Source: Thermoanaerobaculum sp. (lineage in GTDB: Bacteria > Acidobacteriota > Thermoanaerobaculia > Multivoradales > UBA5704). From it: 64,000 nucleotides of DNA. Under the pieces are notes generated by a model, which saw only the letters and a list, made by a program, of their open reading frames with translations, was not told the origin of the DNA and searched no databases. Of this stretch, positions 32,853 to 44,379 are shown piece by piece. Position 1 is the first letter of the stretch. Every line of letters starts with the position of its first letter. The translations under genes and the position numbers were made by a program. Location: positions 1 through 64,000 of the forward strand of contig JAJKHS010000022.1 of the NCBI GenBank assembly GCA_021154885.1, written 5' to 3'.

Positions 32853-35800
32853 ATGGCCCGTTTTTTCATCGACCGGCCCATCGTCGCGATCGTCATCTCG
32901 ATCCTCACCGTCCTCCTCGGCCTGGTGGCGATGTCGGGGCTGCCGATCGCCCAGTATCCGGACATCATTCCACCCCTCATCCAGATCCAGAGCACCTTCC
33001 CGGGCGCAGACGCGGTCACCGTCGAGCAATCGGTGGCGACACCCCTCGAGCAGCAGATGAACGGCGTCGAGGACGAGCTCTACATGCAGTCGGTCAACGC
33101 CAACGACGGCACGATCACCTTGCGCGTGACCTTCGATGTCGGCACCGATCGCAACGCCGACCAGGTCAATGCCCAGAACCGGGTCTCGCAGGCGCTGCCG
33201 AGCCTGCCCGCCGACGTCAACTCCATCGGCCTCACCTATCGCAAGACCCAGGGCACGCCGTTGATGCTCATCTCGCTCTATTCGCCGAAGGGGACTTACA
33301 ACGGCCTGTTCCTTGGCAACTACGCGCTGATCAATCTCAACGACGCCATCTACCGGGTGCCGGGAGTGGGTCAGGTCGTGAACTTCGGCGCCTCCGAGTA
33401 CGCCATGCGGCTGTGGGTGAAGCCGGACCAGCTCGCCAAGCTGGGCCTCGCCGTCTCCGACCTGCTGCGCGCCGTGCAGGCGCAGAACACGGTCAATCCC
33501 TCGGGGCAGATCGGCGCCGAGCCGGCACCGGCGGGCCAGGAGTTCACCTACACCGTGCGCGCCCAGGGGCGGCTCGTCACCCCGGAGCAGTTCGGCGACG
33601 TGGTGGTGCGCCTGAACCCGGACGGCTCGGCGGTGCGCATGAAGGACGTCGCGCGCATCGAGCTGGGCGCCCTCTCCTACAAGCAGATCGGGCGCTTCAA
33701 CGGCAAGCCGTCGAGCATCATCGGCGTCTTCCAGGCCCCGGGCTCGAACGCCCTGGCGGTGGCCAACGGGGTGAAGGCGCAGATGGCCCAGCTCAAGGCC
33801 CGCTTCCCCGAGGACCTCGACTACGCCGTCTCCGTGGACACCACCCGGCCGGTGACCGAGGGGATCAAGGAGATCCTGAAGACGCTCGCCGAGGCCATGC
33901 TGCTGGTGCTCCTCGTCGTCTTCCTTTTCCTGCAGAACTGGCGGGCGACCCTGATCCCGCTGGTGGCGGTGCCGGTGTCGCTCATCGGGACGTTCGCGAT
34001 CTTCCCGCTGCTCGGCTTTTCGATCAACGCGCTGTCGCTCTTCGGCCTGGTGCTCGCCATCGGCCTGGTGGTGGACGACGCGATCGTCGTCGTCGAGGCG
34101 GTCGAGCACCACATCGAGGAGGGGATGACGCCGCGCGCCGCGACCCTCCAGGCGATGAAGGAGGTGTCCGGGCCGGTGGTGGCCATCGCCCTCATCCTCT
34201 CGTCGGTGTTCCTGCCGGTCGCCTTCCTGGGTGGCATCCAGGGGCGGCTCAACCAGCAGTTCGCCATCACCATCGCGATCTCGGTGCTGATCTCGGCGTT
34301 CAACGCCCTCTCCCTCTCACCGGCGCTCTCGGCGCTGCTGCTGCGGCCGCGCAAGGAGTCCAGGGGGTTGCTCGCGCGTTTCTTCGGCTCGTTCAACCGC
34401 GGCTTCGACAAGGCGAGGAACGGTTATCTCAGGACCTCCGGCTTTCTGATCCGCAAGGTGGTGATCGCGCTGGCGATCCTGGTGGGGTTCAGCCTGCTCG
34501 CGGGCGGGCTCGGCAAGAAGGTCCCCACCAGCTTCCTGCCCGATGAGGACACGGGTTTCTTCTATCTCGACGTGCAGCTCCCCGACGCCTCGTCGCTCCA
34601 GCGCACGGACGCCGTCTGCCGCCAGGTGGAGGACATCCTCAGCAAGACCAAGGGCGTCCGGTACTTCAACACGGTGGGCGGCTTCAGCCTGCTCTCCTAC
34701 GTCTCGGCCTCATACAATGCCTTCTTCTTCGTCTCGCTCGACCCGTGGGCCGAGCGGGAGGGCAACGGGCGCACGGCGAAGGAGCTGACGGCCAAGCTGA
34801 ACGACGCCTTCCGCGCTCAGATCCCGGAGGCGAACGTCCTGGCCTTCCTGCCGCCCGCCATCCCGGGCCTCGGCACCTCGGGCGGCTTCTCGCTCTGGGT
34901 GCAGGACCGGAGCGGCGGCTCGGTCGAATATCTGAACCAGAACCTCCAGCGCTTCCTCGAAGCCGCGCGCAAGCGGCCCGAGCTACAGAACGTCAGGAGC
35001 TCCTTCCGCGCCGCGGTGCCCCAGGTGCTGGTCGACGTCGACCGCGACAAGGCGCTGAAGCAGGGGGTGCCCATCTCGGACGTGTACCAGACGCTGCAGG
35101 CGTTCCTTGGCGGCTCGTTCGTCAACCAGTTCAACCGCTTCGGCCGGCAGTGGCGCGTCTACCTGCAAGGCGAGGGTCAGGAGCGGACCCGGCCGGAGGA
35201 CATCGGCCAGTTCTACGTGCGCAACAACGACGGCAACATGGTGCCGCTGTCGGCGATCACCACCATCCGCCGTACCGCCGGTCCGGAGTACACGCAGCGC
35301 TTCAACCTCTTCCGTGCCGCCCAGGTCAACGGCGCGGCCGCACCCGGCTACAGCTCGGGTCAGGCCCTGGCCGCCCTGGAGGAGGTCGCGGCGCAAAGCC
35401 TGCCGCGCGAGATGGGCTTCGACTGGTCCGACCTCTCCTACCAGGAGAAGAAGGCGGAGGGCACCACGGGCAAGGTCTTCATGCTCTCGATCATTTTCGT
35501 GTTCCTCATCCTGGCGGCGCTCTACGAGAGCTGGACGCTGCCGTTCAGCGTTCTCCTTTCCGTCCCGGTCGCCGTCTTCGGCGCCTTCCTGGGACTGCTG
35601 CTGCGGCATTTCGACTTCGACGTCTTCGGGCAGATCGGGCTGGTGGTGCTGATCGGTCTGGCGGCCAAGAACGCGATCCTGATCGTCGAGTTCGCCAAGG
35701 CCGAGTTCGAGAAGGGGCGCAGCCTGTCGGACGCCGCGCTCGAAGGGGCGAAGCTGCGCCTGCGGCCCATCCTCATGACGTCGTTCGCCTTCATCCTGGG

Positions 35801-36014
35801 CTGCGTGCCGCTGTGGATCGCCCAGGGCGCGGGCGCCACATCGCGCCAGATCCTGGGCACCGTGGTGGTCGCCGGCATGCTGGCCGCGACCTGCTTCGCC
35901 GTGTTCCTCATCCCGGTGCTCTTCGTGGTGGTCGAGCGCATCGGCGGCGCGGAGCGGAAGCGCGCGGCGGCCGAAGGGGGTGCCCTCCTGCCGGTTCCTG
36001 AGGAGGGCCACTGA
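32853..36014 (+). CDS. RND efflux transporter (HAE1 family, AcrB/MexB type)
   Basis: The 1053-residue protein is full length for the family. It begins [20 protein letters not shown], with twelve expected membrane segments and two large periplasmic loops. The proton-relay motif is seen in [20 protein letters not shown] (Asp-Asp pair) and the matching Lys in [16 protein letters not shown]. Substrate-loop motifs such as [18 protein letters not shown] and the G-loop region are present. It pumps hydrophobic drugs, bile salts or solvents out through the partner channel. Its stop codon overlaps the ATG of the channel gene (TGATG). Confidence 0.96.
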   Translation: MARFFIDRPIVAIVISILTVLLGLVAMSGLPIAQYPDIIPPLIQIQSTFPGADAVTVEQSVATPLEQQMNGVEDELYMQSVNANDGTITLRVTFDVGTDRNADQVNAQNRVSQALPSLPADVNSIGLTYRKTQGTPLMLISLYSPKGTYNGLFLGNYALINLNDAIYRVPGVGQVVNFGASEYAMRLWVKPDQLAKLGLAVSDLLRAVQAQNTVNPSGQIGAEPAPAGQEFTYTVRAQGRLVTPEQFGDVVVRLNPDGSAVRMKDVARIELGALSYKQIGRFNGKPSSIIGVFQAPGSNALAVANGVKAQMAQLKARFPEDLDYAVSVDTTRPVTEGIKEILKTLAEAMLLVLLVVFLFLQNWRATLIPLVAVPVSLIGTFAIFPLLGFSINALSLFGLVLAIGLVVDDAIVVVEAVEHHIEEGMTPRAATLQAMKEVSGPVVAIALILSSVFLPVAFLGGIQGRLNQQFAITIAISVLISAFNALSLSPALSALLLRPRKESRGLLARFFGSFNRGFDKARNGYLRTSGFLIRKVVIALAILVGFSLLAGGLGKKVPTSFLPDEDTGFFYLDVQLPDASSLQRTDAVCRQVEDILSKTKGVRYFNTVGGFSLLSYVSASYNAFFFVSLDPWAEREGNGRTAKELTAKLNDAFRAQIPEANVLAFLPPAIPGLGTSGGFSLWVQDRSGGSVEYLNQNLQRFLEAARKRPELQNVRSSFRAAVPQVLVDVDRDKALKQGVPISDVYQTLQAFLGGSFVNQFNRFGRQWRVYLQGEGQERTRPEDIGQFYVRNNDGNMVPLSAITTIRRTAGPEYTQRFNLFRAAQVNGAAAPGYSSGQALAALEEVAAQSLPREMGFDWSDLSYQEKKAEGTTGKVFMLSIIFVFLILAALYESWTLPFSVLLSVPVAVFGAFLGLLLRHFDFDVFGQIGLVVLIGLAAKNAILIVEFAKAEFEKGRSLSDAALEGAKLRLRPILMTSFAFILGCVPLWIAQGAGATSRQILGTVVVAGMLAATCFAVFLIPVLFVVVERIGGAERKRAAAEGGALLPVPEEGH

Positions 36015-37453
36015 TGATCCAGCGTCTCTCCTCCTCTCTTTCTGTCCCTGCTGTCCTTGTCGTCCTTGCTGTCCTTTCTGCCTGCGTCACCGGCCCGCAG
36101 TACCAGCGGCCGGCCGTCACAGTTCCCGAGCAACATCGCGGGCAAGTCACCTCGGCCGAAGCCGCCTCGCTGGCCGACCAGGCGTGGTGGGAGGTCTTCC
36201 GGGACGATGCCCTGAAGGGTTTGATCGCGGAGGCGCTCAAGAACGGCTACGACGTGCGGCTCGCGGCCTGGCGGGTCGAAGAGGCGCGCGCCAACGCGGG
36301 GATCGTCAACGCACAGCGCTTCCCCGCCATCCAGGGGCAGGTGGAGGCGGGGTATGGCCGGCAGTCGCAGTTCTCCTCGTCTCCCGGGGCGCAGGGGGCC
36401 CTGGTGCAGCTCAACGTCAACGCCGCCTGGGAATTCGATCTCTTCGGACGCATCCGCCACCTGAACGAAGCGGCTCTGGCGGAGTACCTGGCCTCCGAGG
36501 AGGCGCGCCGCGGCGTCTTTCTCTCCCTCGTCTCCGAGGTCGCCACGAGCTACTTCCAATTGCGCGAGCTCGATCTCCAACTCGAGATCGCGAAGCGGTC
36601 TTCGGCGGATTTCCAGGAAACCTTCGACCTGTTCAACCGGCGCTTGCAGGGGGGCGCCGCGTCGGCCCTGGAGACCGCCAGCGCCGAGGCCTCGCTCGCC
36701 TCGACTGCGGCCAACATCCCGGACCTCGAGCGGCAGATCGTGGCGCAGGAGAACCGGCTGGCGTTCCTCCTCGGCCGCAATCCCGGGCCGATCCCGCGCG
36801 GCGCGGTGCTGAACGATCAGTTCCTGCCGCCCGCCGTGCCGCCCGGTCTCCCCTCCGACCTGCTCCAGCGGCGGCCCGACCTGCGCCAAGCCGAGCAGAG
36901 CCTCATCGCGGCCAACGCCAACGTCGGCGTCGCCAACGCCGACTTCTTCCCCCGCATCAGCCTCACCGGCGCCCTCGGCCTCGTGTCGCCCCAGGTCTCG
37001 CAGCTCTTTCCGGCGGGACGGACCTGGACGATCGGCGGCGGGCTGCTGAGCCCCCTGTTCCAGGGGCAGCGGCTGCGCGAGCAGTACCGCGCGGCCGTCG
37101 CCCGCTGGGAGCAGGCGCGGGTGGAGTATGAACAGAGCGTGACCAACGCCTTCGGCGAGGTCTCGACGGCGCTGGTGGCGTACCAGAAGCTCGCCGACGT
37201 GGAGCGGGAACGGGCGCGGGCGGTGGCCGCTGACCGCCAGGCGGCCCAGATCTCGAATACGCGCTACGTGGCCGGCCTGTCGTCCTACCTCGAGGTGCTG
37301 CAGGCGCAGCAAAATCTCTACCCGGCCGAAAACCTCCTCGCGCAGGCCCGCTACAACCGGTTGGCCACCCTCGTCCAGCTCTACCGCGCCCTGGGCGGCG
37401 GCTGGAAGCTCGGCGACGCCGAGTGGCCGGCGGCGGCTGGAGGGACGAAATGA
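36014..37453 (+). CDS. OprM/TolC-type outer-membrane efflux lipoprotein
   Basis: The 479-residue protein starts at ATG 36014, overlapping the pump stop. The signal peptide ends in a lipobox (VLAVLSAC), so the protein is a NodT-family lipoprotein. Helical repeats and barrel strands match two outer-membrane efflux domains: WWEVFRDDALKGLIAEALKN at the front and RPDLRQAEQSLIAANANVGV in the middle, with DLLQRRPDL as the family hallmark. Its signal peptide is partly encoded by a 9-bp GTCCTTGCT repeat arm (36044-36079). It overlaps the MarR gene by four bases (ATGA). Confidence 0.94.
   Translation: MIQRLSSSLSVPAVLVVLAVLSACVTGPQYQRPAVTVPEQHRGQVTSAEAASLADQAWWEVFRDDALKGLIAEALKNGYDVRLAAWRVEEARANAGIVNAQRFPAIQGQVEAGYGRQSQFSSSPGAQGALVQLNVNAAWEFDLFGRIRHLNEAALAEYLASEEARRGVFLSLVSEVATSYFQLRELDLQLEIAKRSSADFQETFDLFNRRLQGGAASALETASAEASLASTAANIPDLERQIVAQENRLAFLLGRNPGPIPRGAVLNDQFLPPAVPPGLPSDLLQRRPDLRQAEQSLIAANANVGVANADFFPRISLTGALGLVSPQVSQLFPAGRTWTIGGGLLSPLFQGQRLREQYRAAVARWEQARVEYEQSVTNAFGEVSTALVAYQKLADVERERARAVAADRQAAQISNTRYVAGLSSYLEVLQAQQNLYPAENLLAQARYNRLATLVQLYRALGGGWKLGDAEWPAAAGGTK
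36044..36079 (+). repeat. 9-bp repeat arm within the OprM-type signal peptide
   Basis: Four units (GTCCCTGCT, GTCCTTGTC, GTCCTTGCT, GTCCTTTCT) run in frame and encode the hydrophobic core VPAVLVVLAVLS. The sequence is one arm of the inverted repeats at 5634 and 51604. No second arm is seen nearby. Confidence 0.6.
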
Positions 37454-37899
37454 CGCCTCCCATGGATGCCATGCAGGCGACGCTCTACCCGTCCGAAACC
37501 AGCCGGGTGATGGCCGTGCTGCTGCAGATCGCGCGAGCCCTCGAAAAACGTCTGGAGGAGGGGTTGGAGATGGTGGACCTGTCGGTGGCCAAATACAGCG
37601 CCATCAAGCATCTCGCGCTGGCCGGGGAGCCGCTGGCCCTGAGCGAGCTCGCATCGCGAATGGTCTGCGTCCGCTCGAACATCACCCAGCTCATGGGCCG
37701 CCTGGAGACCGACGGGCTCGTCCAGCGCGTGGAAGACCCCCGCGACCGCCGCTGCGTGCGCGCGGAGCTGACACCGCTCGGCCGCGAGCGCCACGCCGCG
37801 GGCGCGAAGCGGGTCCGGCAGGTGCAAGACGAGATGGCCGAAACGCTCTGCGGACTGGATTGCGCCGTGCTGGAGCGCGCGCTGGCGGCGCTGAAGTAG
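37450..37899 (+). CDS. MarR-family regulator of the RND operon
   Basis: The 149-residue protein starts at ATG 37450, overlapping the channel gene stop. The winged helix is at about residues 55-105: EPLALSELASRMVCVRSNIT (recognition helix) and LVQRVEDPRDRRCVRAELTP, which holds the MarR DxRxxR wing signature. Flanking helices form the dimer. MarR regulators often repress efflux genes and release DNA on binding phenolic ligands; its place as the last gene suggests autoregulation of the whole operon. The 214 bases after it hold no supported gene. Confidence 0.93.
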   Translation: MTPPMDAMQATLYPSETSRVMAVLLQIARALEKRLEEGLEMVDLSVAKYSAIKHLALAGEPLALSELASRMVCVRSNITQLMGRLETDGLVQRVEDPRDRRCVRAELTPLGRERHAAGAKRVRQVQDEMAETLCGLDCAVLERALAALK

Positions 37900-38113
37900 C
37901 CTCAATCCGAGATTCCCCCTGGTTCTTGGTTCCGTCAAGCGCATTGCCTCGGCCGTCGGCGAGGGGTCGATGGCGGTACAGTTTGTGCATAAATATTTGA
38001 AGGAAATGTGACCCCGGTCTCCGCGAGCGTGGCAGCCGGCGAGGATTCGGGTCATGTGGACTCTCCTGCCCCGATGCTCACCCACGGGCGTCAAGTCTTG
38101 GAGCAGAGACCTT

Positions 38114-38596
38114 ATGAAAGAGAGCGGACTCCGCGTCCGTTACGAAGGGTTCCGGCGAAGCTGGCAGACGCTCAGCTTCTACGAACGCTTCGAGCAGGTC
38201 GTCGCGCTGGTCCTCGCCTATCTCATCGCCATCGTCATCGTGATCGCCCTGTGGGATTTGGCCAGGGAGGTCGTATTGCTGGCGCTGCATGACAAGCTCG
38301 ACCCGCTGGACCCCCGAATCTTCCAGGCGCTCTTCGGTCAGATCCTGACGGTGCTCATCGCCTTGGAGTTCAAGCACTCGATCATCAGGGTGATAGCCGC
38401 CGGCGAAAGCATCATCCAGGTCAAAACGGTGTTGCTGATCGCGGTGCTCGCCCTCGCCCGGAAGCTCATCATCCTCGATCTGCACGAATATTCCTCCGCC
38501 ACCATTCTAGCCCTTGCCGCCGTGCTGCTGGCACTGGGGGTGACGTATTGGCTGGTCCGCGAGCAGGATACAAGGCAAGAAGCCCAAGAGCGATGA
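38114..38596 (+). CDS. PsiE-family membrane protein
   Basis: The 160-residue protein starts at ATG 38114 with GGAG upstream. It has four membrane segments (VVALVLAYLIAIVIVIALWD, LFGQILTVLIALEF, VLLIAVLALARKLIIL and ILALAAVLLALGVTYWLV) and the motif LEFKHSI of phosphate-starvation-inducible PsiE proteins. PsiE was first noted in phosphate-starved E. coli, but its role is unclear. It is 73 bases from the HdeD-like gene and may share its transcript. Confidence 0.8.
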   Translation: MKESGLRVRYEGFRRSWQTLSFYERFEQVVALVLAYLIAIVIVIALWDLAREVVLLALHDKLDPLDPRIFQALFGQILTVLIALEFKHSIIRVIAAGESIIQVKTVLLIAVLALARKLIILDLHEYSSATILALAAVLLALGVTYWLVREQDTRQEAQER

Positions 38597-38669
38597 AACA
38601 TGGAGGCCTTGTGTCGACGACAGGCGCCGACGTCGAATAACCGTCTAGTAAGGGAAAGGAGTGTTCAAG

Positions 38670-39248
38670 ATGAACGAAGCAATGAACGACCTCCTATCAC
38701 GGGCCTGGTGGATGCTTGCGCTACGCGGAGTGATCGCCCTGCTGTTCGGCATTCTCGCCCTCCTGTGGCCGGGTTTGACTCTGCTGTGGCTGGTCACACT
38801 GTTCGCGGTCTACGCGCTGATCAGTGGTTTTGTGTCGATCGCCGGCTCAGTGAAGAACCGGACCAGCGATCGGGAATGGTGGCTGATTCTCTTGCTGGGG
38901 CTGGTCAGCGTCGGCGCGGGAATCATCGCCCTCATATATCCCGGCCTGACGGCTCTGGTCCTGGTCCTGGTCATGGGGGCGAACGCATTGATCACCGGCG
39001 TGCTTGAAATCGCCGTGGCGATCCGGCTGCGCAAGGTCGTCGCGGGCGAGTGGCTGCTGATCCTGGCAGGCCTGGCGTCGGTCCTGTTTGGAATCTTCGT
39101 CTTCCTCTTCCCTGGCGCGGGCGCGCTGGCGCTCGTCTGGCTGATCAGTGCACACGCAATCGCGACCGGCATTCTCTTGCTCGCGCTTGCCTTCCGTGCA
39201 CGCGGGTGGGGGCACCACCACCACACCCTGGCGCCGACCCCGGCGTAG
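38670..39248 (+). CDS. HdeD/DUF308-family membrane protein
   Basis: The 192-residue protein starts at ATG 38670 after AAAGGAG; a GTG three codons upstream is possible. It has six membrane segments in three similar pairs, with the DUF308 signature RGVIALLFGILALLWPGLTL, repeated as GLVSVGAGIIALIYPGLTAL and GLASVLFGIFVFLFPGAGAL. HdeD is linked to acid resistance in E. coli. The His-rich tail GHHHH near the end is unusual. It is probably stress-related. Confidence 0.9.
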   Translation: MNEAMNDLLSRAWWMLALRGVIALLFGILALLWPGLTLLWLVTLFAVYALISGFVSIAGSVKNRTSDREWWLILLLGLVSVGAGIIALIYPGLTALVLVLVMGANALITGVLEIAVAIRLRKVVAGEWLLILAGLASVLFGIFVFLFPGAGALALVWLISAHAIATGILLLALAFRARGWGHHHHTLAPTPA

Positions 39249-39262
39249 CAGCAAGGCATCCC

Positions 39263-39347
39263 TTCGCCCGGGATTTCAATCCCTGGCTCTCTGACGGATT
39301 CCTGACATGTCACGGACACGTCAGGAATCCCCGCGATAGCGGGCGAA
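39263..39347. repeat. Nested inverted repeat
   Basis: An outer stem of TTCGCCCG and CGGGCGAA encloses an inner stem (39296-39330) in which GGATTCCTGACATGTC faces GACACGTCAGGAATCC across ACG, with one mismatch. The stem top CGCCCGGGATT resembles the palindrome at 26046. A T run is absent, so it may be a transcript-protecting or binding structure. It lies between the HdeD-like gene and the next small gene. Confidence 0.65.
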
Positions 39348-39461
39348 ACCCCGCGGCCCGAGAGGATTTTCTTGGAAACGAGGAAAAAATCCCTGGCATA
39401 CTCCTTGCCTTTTCTCCGGCTCGTCTGGCACTCTGACAATTCAAGGGAAAGGAGAAGGGCT

Positions 39462-39731
39462 ATGTCCGCGGAGACCAAGGTGACCAATGATGTCGTGATC
39501 GAGCTGAAGCCTGGCCTGTCGGCCGAGATTCCGGGCCATTCGAAAACCACGGTCGAAAATCAGACGGACAAAGAGGGGAAACTGTTCTTCAGGCTCAACC
39601 CCCCGCCGCAGACGCAGGGCACTATCGCGGTGCCGCCTCACAGCGGCAAGGAGGTCGCGCTGGGCGCGACGGGAGGCCTGGTCAGGAATACGGGCAAAGT
39701 ACCGCTCACCATCGTCTACTTTATCGGGTAG
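39462..39731 (+). CDS. Small beta-rich hypothetical protein
   Basis: The 89-residue protein starts at ATG 39462 after AAAGGAGA. It has no signal peptide or membrane segment and alternates hydrophobic strands (DVVIELKPGLSAEIPG, TQGTIAVPPHSGKEVALG, PLTIVYFIG), which suggests a small beta-sandwich. It resembles no family I recognise. It has its own gap on both sides and is convergent with the malate synthase gene. Confidence 0.65.
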   Translation: MSAETKVTNDVVIELKPGLSAEIPGHSKTTVENQTDKEGKLFFRLNPPPQTQGTIAVPPHSGKEVALGATGGLVRNTGKVPLTIVYFIG

Positions 39732-39755
39732 CCGGGGCGCCGGGTCCGGGTCTCG

Positions 39756-41321
39756 TCAATCCAGGTACTGATACGCGGGGATGGTGAGGAACGGTACGAG
39801 CTCTCCGTTGAGAACGAGCCCGTCCAGGATCTCGGCGGCATCCCGGAGGCGGCCCTTGTCGGGGCCTCCGAGAGCGGCGAGCTCCTGGTCGCGGATCTGC
39901 CGGTAAAGATCCGCGGTGACCTGACGGCCGTCATCCAGGTGGGCGTCGTTCCAGATCCATTGCCAGAGCTGGGTACGGGAGATCTCGGCCGTGGCCGTGT
40001 CCTCCATCAGGTTGTCGATGCCCACGGCGCCCTGGCCCTGGAGCCAGGAGCCCAGGTACTGGAGGGCGATGCCGACGTTGGCGCGCACGCCGTTCTCGGT
40101 GATCCTCCCGCCGTCGACCCGGAAGTCCAGGAGCTGGGACTCGGTGACCTCGACGTCCTCCCGCAGGATCTCCTTCTGGTTCGGCCGGTCGCCCAGGCGC
40201 CGGTCGAAGATCTCCTTCGCCACCGGCACCAGATCGGGGTGGGCCACCCAGGTGCCGTCGAAGCCCTGGCTGGTTTCCCGGTCCTTGTCCTCTCGGACCT
40301 TGGTCAGGGCCGTGCGGTTGACCTCCTCGTCGCGGCGGCTGGGAATGAACGCCGCCATGCCGCCGATGGCATGGGCTCCCCGGCGGTGACAGGTGGCCAC
40401 CAGCAGATCGGTGTAGGCCTGCATGAACGGCACGGTCATGGTCAACCGGGAGCGGTCGGGGAGGACCAGGCCGCGGGGGAACTTGCGGATGATGCTGAAG
40501 ATGTAGTCCCAGCGGCCGGCGTTCAAACCCGCGGCGTGGTCCCGCAGCTCCCAGAGGATCTCCTCCATTTCGAAGGCGGCAGGGATGGTCTCGACGAGCA
40601 CCGTGGCCCGGATGGTGCCGACGGGGATCGACAGGGCCTCCTGGGCGGCCACGAAGGCCTGGTTCCAGAGCGCGGCCTCGGTGTGGCTCTCGAGCTTTGG
40701 CAGGTAGAAGTAGGGACCCGTGCCCCGCTTCAGCAGCTCGTCGGCGTTGTGGAAGAAATAGAGGCCGAAGTCGAAGAGGCTGGCCGAGACGGGCAGGCCG
40801 TCCACCAGCAGGTGCCGCTCGGTGAGGTGCCAGCCGCGGGGGCGGACGAGGAGGGTGGCCGTCTTGTCGTGGAGCCGGTACTCCTTGCCCTCGGGGCTGG
40901 TGAAGGCGAGGCGGCGGCGCACGGCTGCGATCAGGTTCGCCTGCCCCTCGACGACGTTCGTCCAGGTGGGGGAGAGGGCATCCTCGAAGTCGGCCATGAA
41001 GACGCTGGCGCCGGAGTTGAGCGCGTTGATCATCATCTTGCGCTCGACCGGGCCGGTGATCTCCACGCGGCGGTCGGCGAGGTCCGGCGGCGCCGGGGCG
41101 ACCTGCCAAGCGGCTTCGCGAAGGTCCGCGGTGTGCTCCAGGAAGCCGAGCCCGATGCCGCGGGAGAGGTCCTCCAGGCGGCGGACGCGGCGCTCGAGGA
41201 GGTCCTCGCGCGCCGCGCCGAGGTTGCGCTGGAGGTGGACGATGAAATCCAGGGCCTCCGGGGTGAGGATCTGGTCTTGCGCGGGGGTGGACGGACCCTC
41301 GACGCGGATGTCGTTCGCCAT
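39756..41321 (-). CDS. aceB: Malate synthase (type A)
   Basis: The 521-residue protein starts at ATG 41321 (MANDIRVEG), 14 bases after the isocitrate lyase stop, and a longer frame on this strand runs into lyase sequence. It has malate synthase A features: [20 protein letters not shown] with the Mg-binding Glu and Asp region, [39 protein letters not shown], and the catalytic Asp region [20 protein letters not shown]. It condenses glyoxylate with acetyl-CoA in the glyoxylate shunt. With the lyase gene it forms an operon for growth on acetate or fatty acids. Confidence 0.95.
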   Translation of the reverse strand: MANDIRVEGPSTPAQDQILTPEALDFIVHLQRNLGAAREDLLERRVRRLEDLSRGIGLGFLEHTADLREAAWQVAPAPPDLADRRVEITGPVERKMMINALNSGASVFMADFEDALSPTWTNVVEGQANLIAAVRRRLAFTSPEGKEYRLHDKTATLLVRPRGWHLTERHLLVDGLPVSASLFDFGLYFFHNADELLKRGTGPYFYLPKLESHTEAALWNQAFVAAQEALSIPVGTIRATVLVETIPAAFEMEEILWELRDHAAGLNAGRWDYIFSIIRKFPRGLVLPDRSRLTMTVPFMQAYTDLLVATCHRRGAHAIGGMAAFIPSRRDEEVNRTALTKVREDKDRETSQGFDGTWVAHPDLVPVAKEIFDRRLGDRPNQKEILREDVEVTESQLLDFRVDGGRITENGVRANVGIALQYLGSWLQGQGAVGIDNLMEDTATAEISRTQLWQWIWNDAHLDDGRQVTADLYRQIRDQELAALGGPDKGRLRDAAEILDGLVLNGELVPFLTIPAYQYLD

Positions 41322-41335
41322 GACGCTCCCCCTCC

Positions 41336-42622
<1,287 letters not shown>

Positions 42623-42735
42623 TGGCCCTCCTCCTCTTGCCGCGGTGTTCGCCGCAAGAAACGGGCCAAGTCGAGCTCTTTGCTGCATACTTCCTCCGGG
42701 AGCCTCCGTCTTCGTCTGTGGATAGGAGAACTGTC

Positions 42736-44373
42736 ATGCCTCACCTTCGCCGCCCGCTCGCCGTACTCCTCCTCGCGCTCTCCGTCGGGTCCCTCCTCGC
42801 CCAGGCGCCGGCCGCGGAGGACAGCTTCGGCGAGGCGATCCAGGTCAACGTCGTCAACCTGGACGTCTTCGTCAGCGACCGGCAGGGCAAGCCGGCGGTG
42901 GGGCTCAAGGCGGAGGACTTCGCGGTCACCGAGGACGGCAAGCCGGTCAAGATCACCAACTTCTACACGGAGAAGCGCGAGCCGGCAGCGGCAGCCGGAG
43001 GGAAGGCTGCGGCGGAGCGCCCGCCGGACCAGCGGCTCCGTCTCGTGGTCTTCCTCGACGACGTCAACACCGAGCCGGGGAGCCGCGGCCGGATCCTCGA
43101 CCGGCTGAGCGGGTTCCTGCACCAGGAACTGCTGCCCGGGGACGAGGTGATGCTGGTGCGCTATGCCCAGAAGCTCGACGTGCGGCGGGCGTTCACCTCC
43201 GATCTCGGCCTGATCGACTCCGACCTCGCCGTGCTCAGGGGACAGGCGAGCGACATGAAGAAGTACGAAGAGAGCCGGGACCACGCCATCGACGACATCA
43301 TCGACGCCATCGAGGCGGGCAACGGTTGGGGCCCGCTGGCCGAGGGCCGGATCCGGGCCTGGGCCGATCAGGAGAGCGCGGTGGTCCGCGGGGCCCTGAC
43401 CTCTCTGGACGGGGTGGTGAGCTGGCTCGCGGGCGTCCCCGGCCGCAAGGCCATCCTCTACGTGAGCGACGGACTGCCGCTGACGCCGGGCGCGGACCTC
43501 TTCACCTGGGCGTCCATGCGCTCGAGCTACCGTGGCGGCGGGAAGGTCTCGGGGTTGAGCGGCCAGGAATTCGATCTCTCGAAGCGGTTCCGGGAGGTGA
43601 CCTCCCACGCCAGTCGCAACCGGATCACGATCTACCCCATCGAGGCCTACGGCACACGGGTGGTCCGCGGCACGGCGCTCCAGGAGATCCTGGTCAGCAA
43701 CCGCCAGAACGGCCTGCGCTTCCTCGCCGAGGACACGGGGGGCCGGGCGATGCTCAACGCGGCGGACCCCACGGCGGCCCTGCGCCTGATGAGCGAGGAC
43801 CTCACCACGTACTACTCCCTGGGCTACACGCCGGAGCGCCCCGGGGATGAAGCCGAGCACAAAGTCGAGGTGAAGGTGAGGGTCAAGGGGGCGCACGTGC
43901 GCCATCGCCAGTGGTACCGCGACAAGCCGGTGGGAGAGGCCGTGGCCGAGCGCACCCTGGCGGTGATGCGCTTCGGGCCGGAGGACAACCCACTGGGCGC
44001 CTCGCTGGAGATCGAGCCGCCGAAGCAGCAGAACGGCGCGACGCTGGTACCGGTGCGGGTGAAGGTGCCGATCGCGAAGCTCTACCTGCAGGCGAAGGAC
44101 AAGACCCGCACCGGCCGGCTGCGCCTCTACGTGGTGGCGAGCACCGGCGGCACCACCTCCCCGGTCAAGGAGACCAAGGTGGTGACGGTGGAGCTGCCGG
44201 AGGGCGAAGCCGCGGCCGGGTCCCAGCGGGAATACGTGTACGACGTGGGCATCCCTTTCCAGGCGGGGAGCTGGTCGATCGGCGTCGCCGTGCGGGACGA
44301 GCTGGCGGCGACGACGTCGTATCTGCGGAAGGACTTCACGGTTCCGGGGCCGGTGGGTGCGGCGGGGCGGTGA
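42736..44373 (+). CDS. VWFA-domain secreted protein (acidobacterial type)
   Basis: The 545-residue protein starts at ATG 42736 after ATAGGAGA. A signal peptide (AVLLLALSVGSLLAQAP) precedes VNVVNLDVFVSDRQGKPAVG with LKAEDFAVTEDGKPVKITNF, the opening strands of the VWFA-related acidobacterial domain. The VWA domain follows (RLVVFLDDVNTEPGSRGRIL) but lacks the strict DxSxS metal site, having D-D-V-N-T. A further domain (TTYYSLGYTPERPGDE) resembles the usual end of this family, with an extra C-terminal beta domain. The role is probably surface or periplasmic protein-protein contact. Confidence 0.88.
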   Translation: MPHLRRPLAVLLLALSVGSLLAQAPAAEDSFGEAIQVNVVNLDVFVSDRQGKPAVGLKAEDFAVTEDGKPVKITNFYTEKREPAAAAGGKAAAERPPDQRLRLVVFLDDVNTEPGSRGRILDRLSGFLHQELLPGDEVMLVRYAQKLDVRRAFTSDLGLIDSDLAVLRGQASDMKKYEESRDHAIDDIIDAIEAGNGWGPLAEGRIRAWADQESAVVRGALTSLDGVVSWLAGVPGRKAILYVSDGLPLTPGADLFTWASMRSSYRGGGKVSGLSGQEFDLSKRFREVTSHASRNRITIYPIEAYGTRVVRGTALQEILVSNRQNGLRFLAEDTGGRAMLNAADPTAALRLMSEDLTTYYSLGYTPERPGDEAEHKVEVKVRVKGAHVRHRQWYRDKPVGEAVAERTLAVMRFGPEDNPLGASLEIEPPKQQNGATLVPVRVKVPIAKLYLQAKDKTRTGRLRLYVVASTGGTTSPVKETKVVTVELPEGEAAAGSQREYVYDVGIPFQAGSWSIGVAVRDELAATTSYLRKDFTVPGPVGAAGR

Positions 44374-44379
44374 CGCAGT

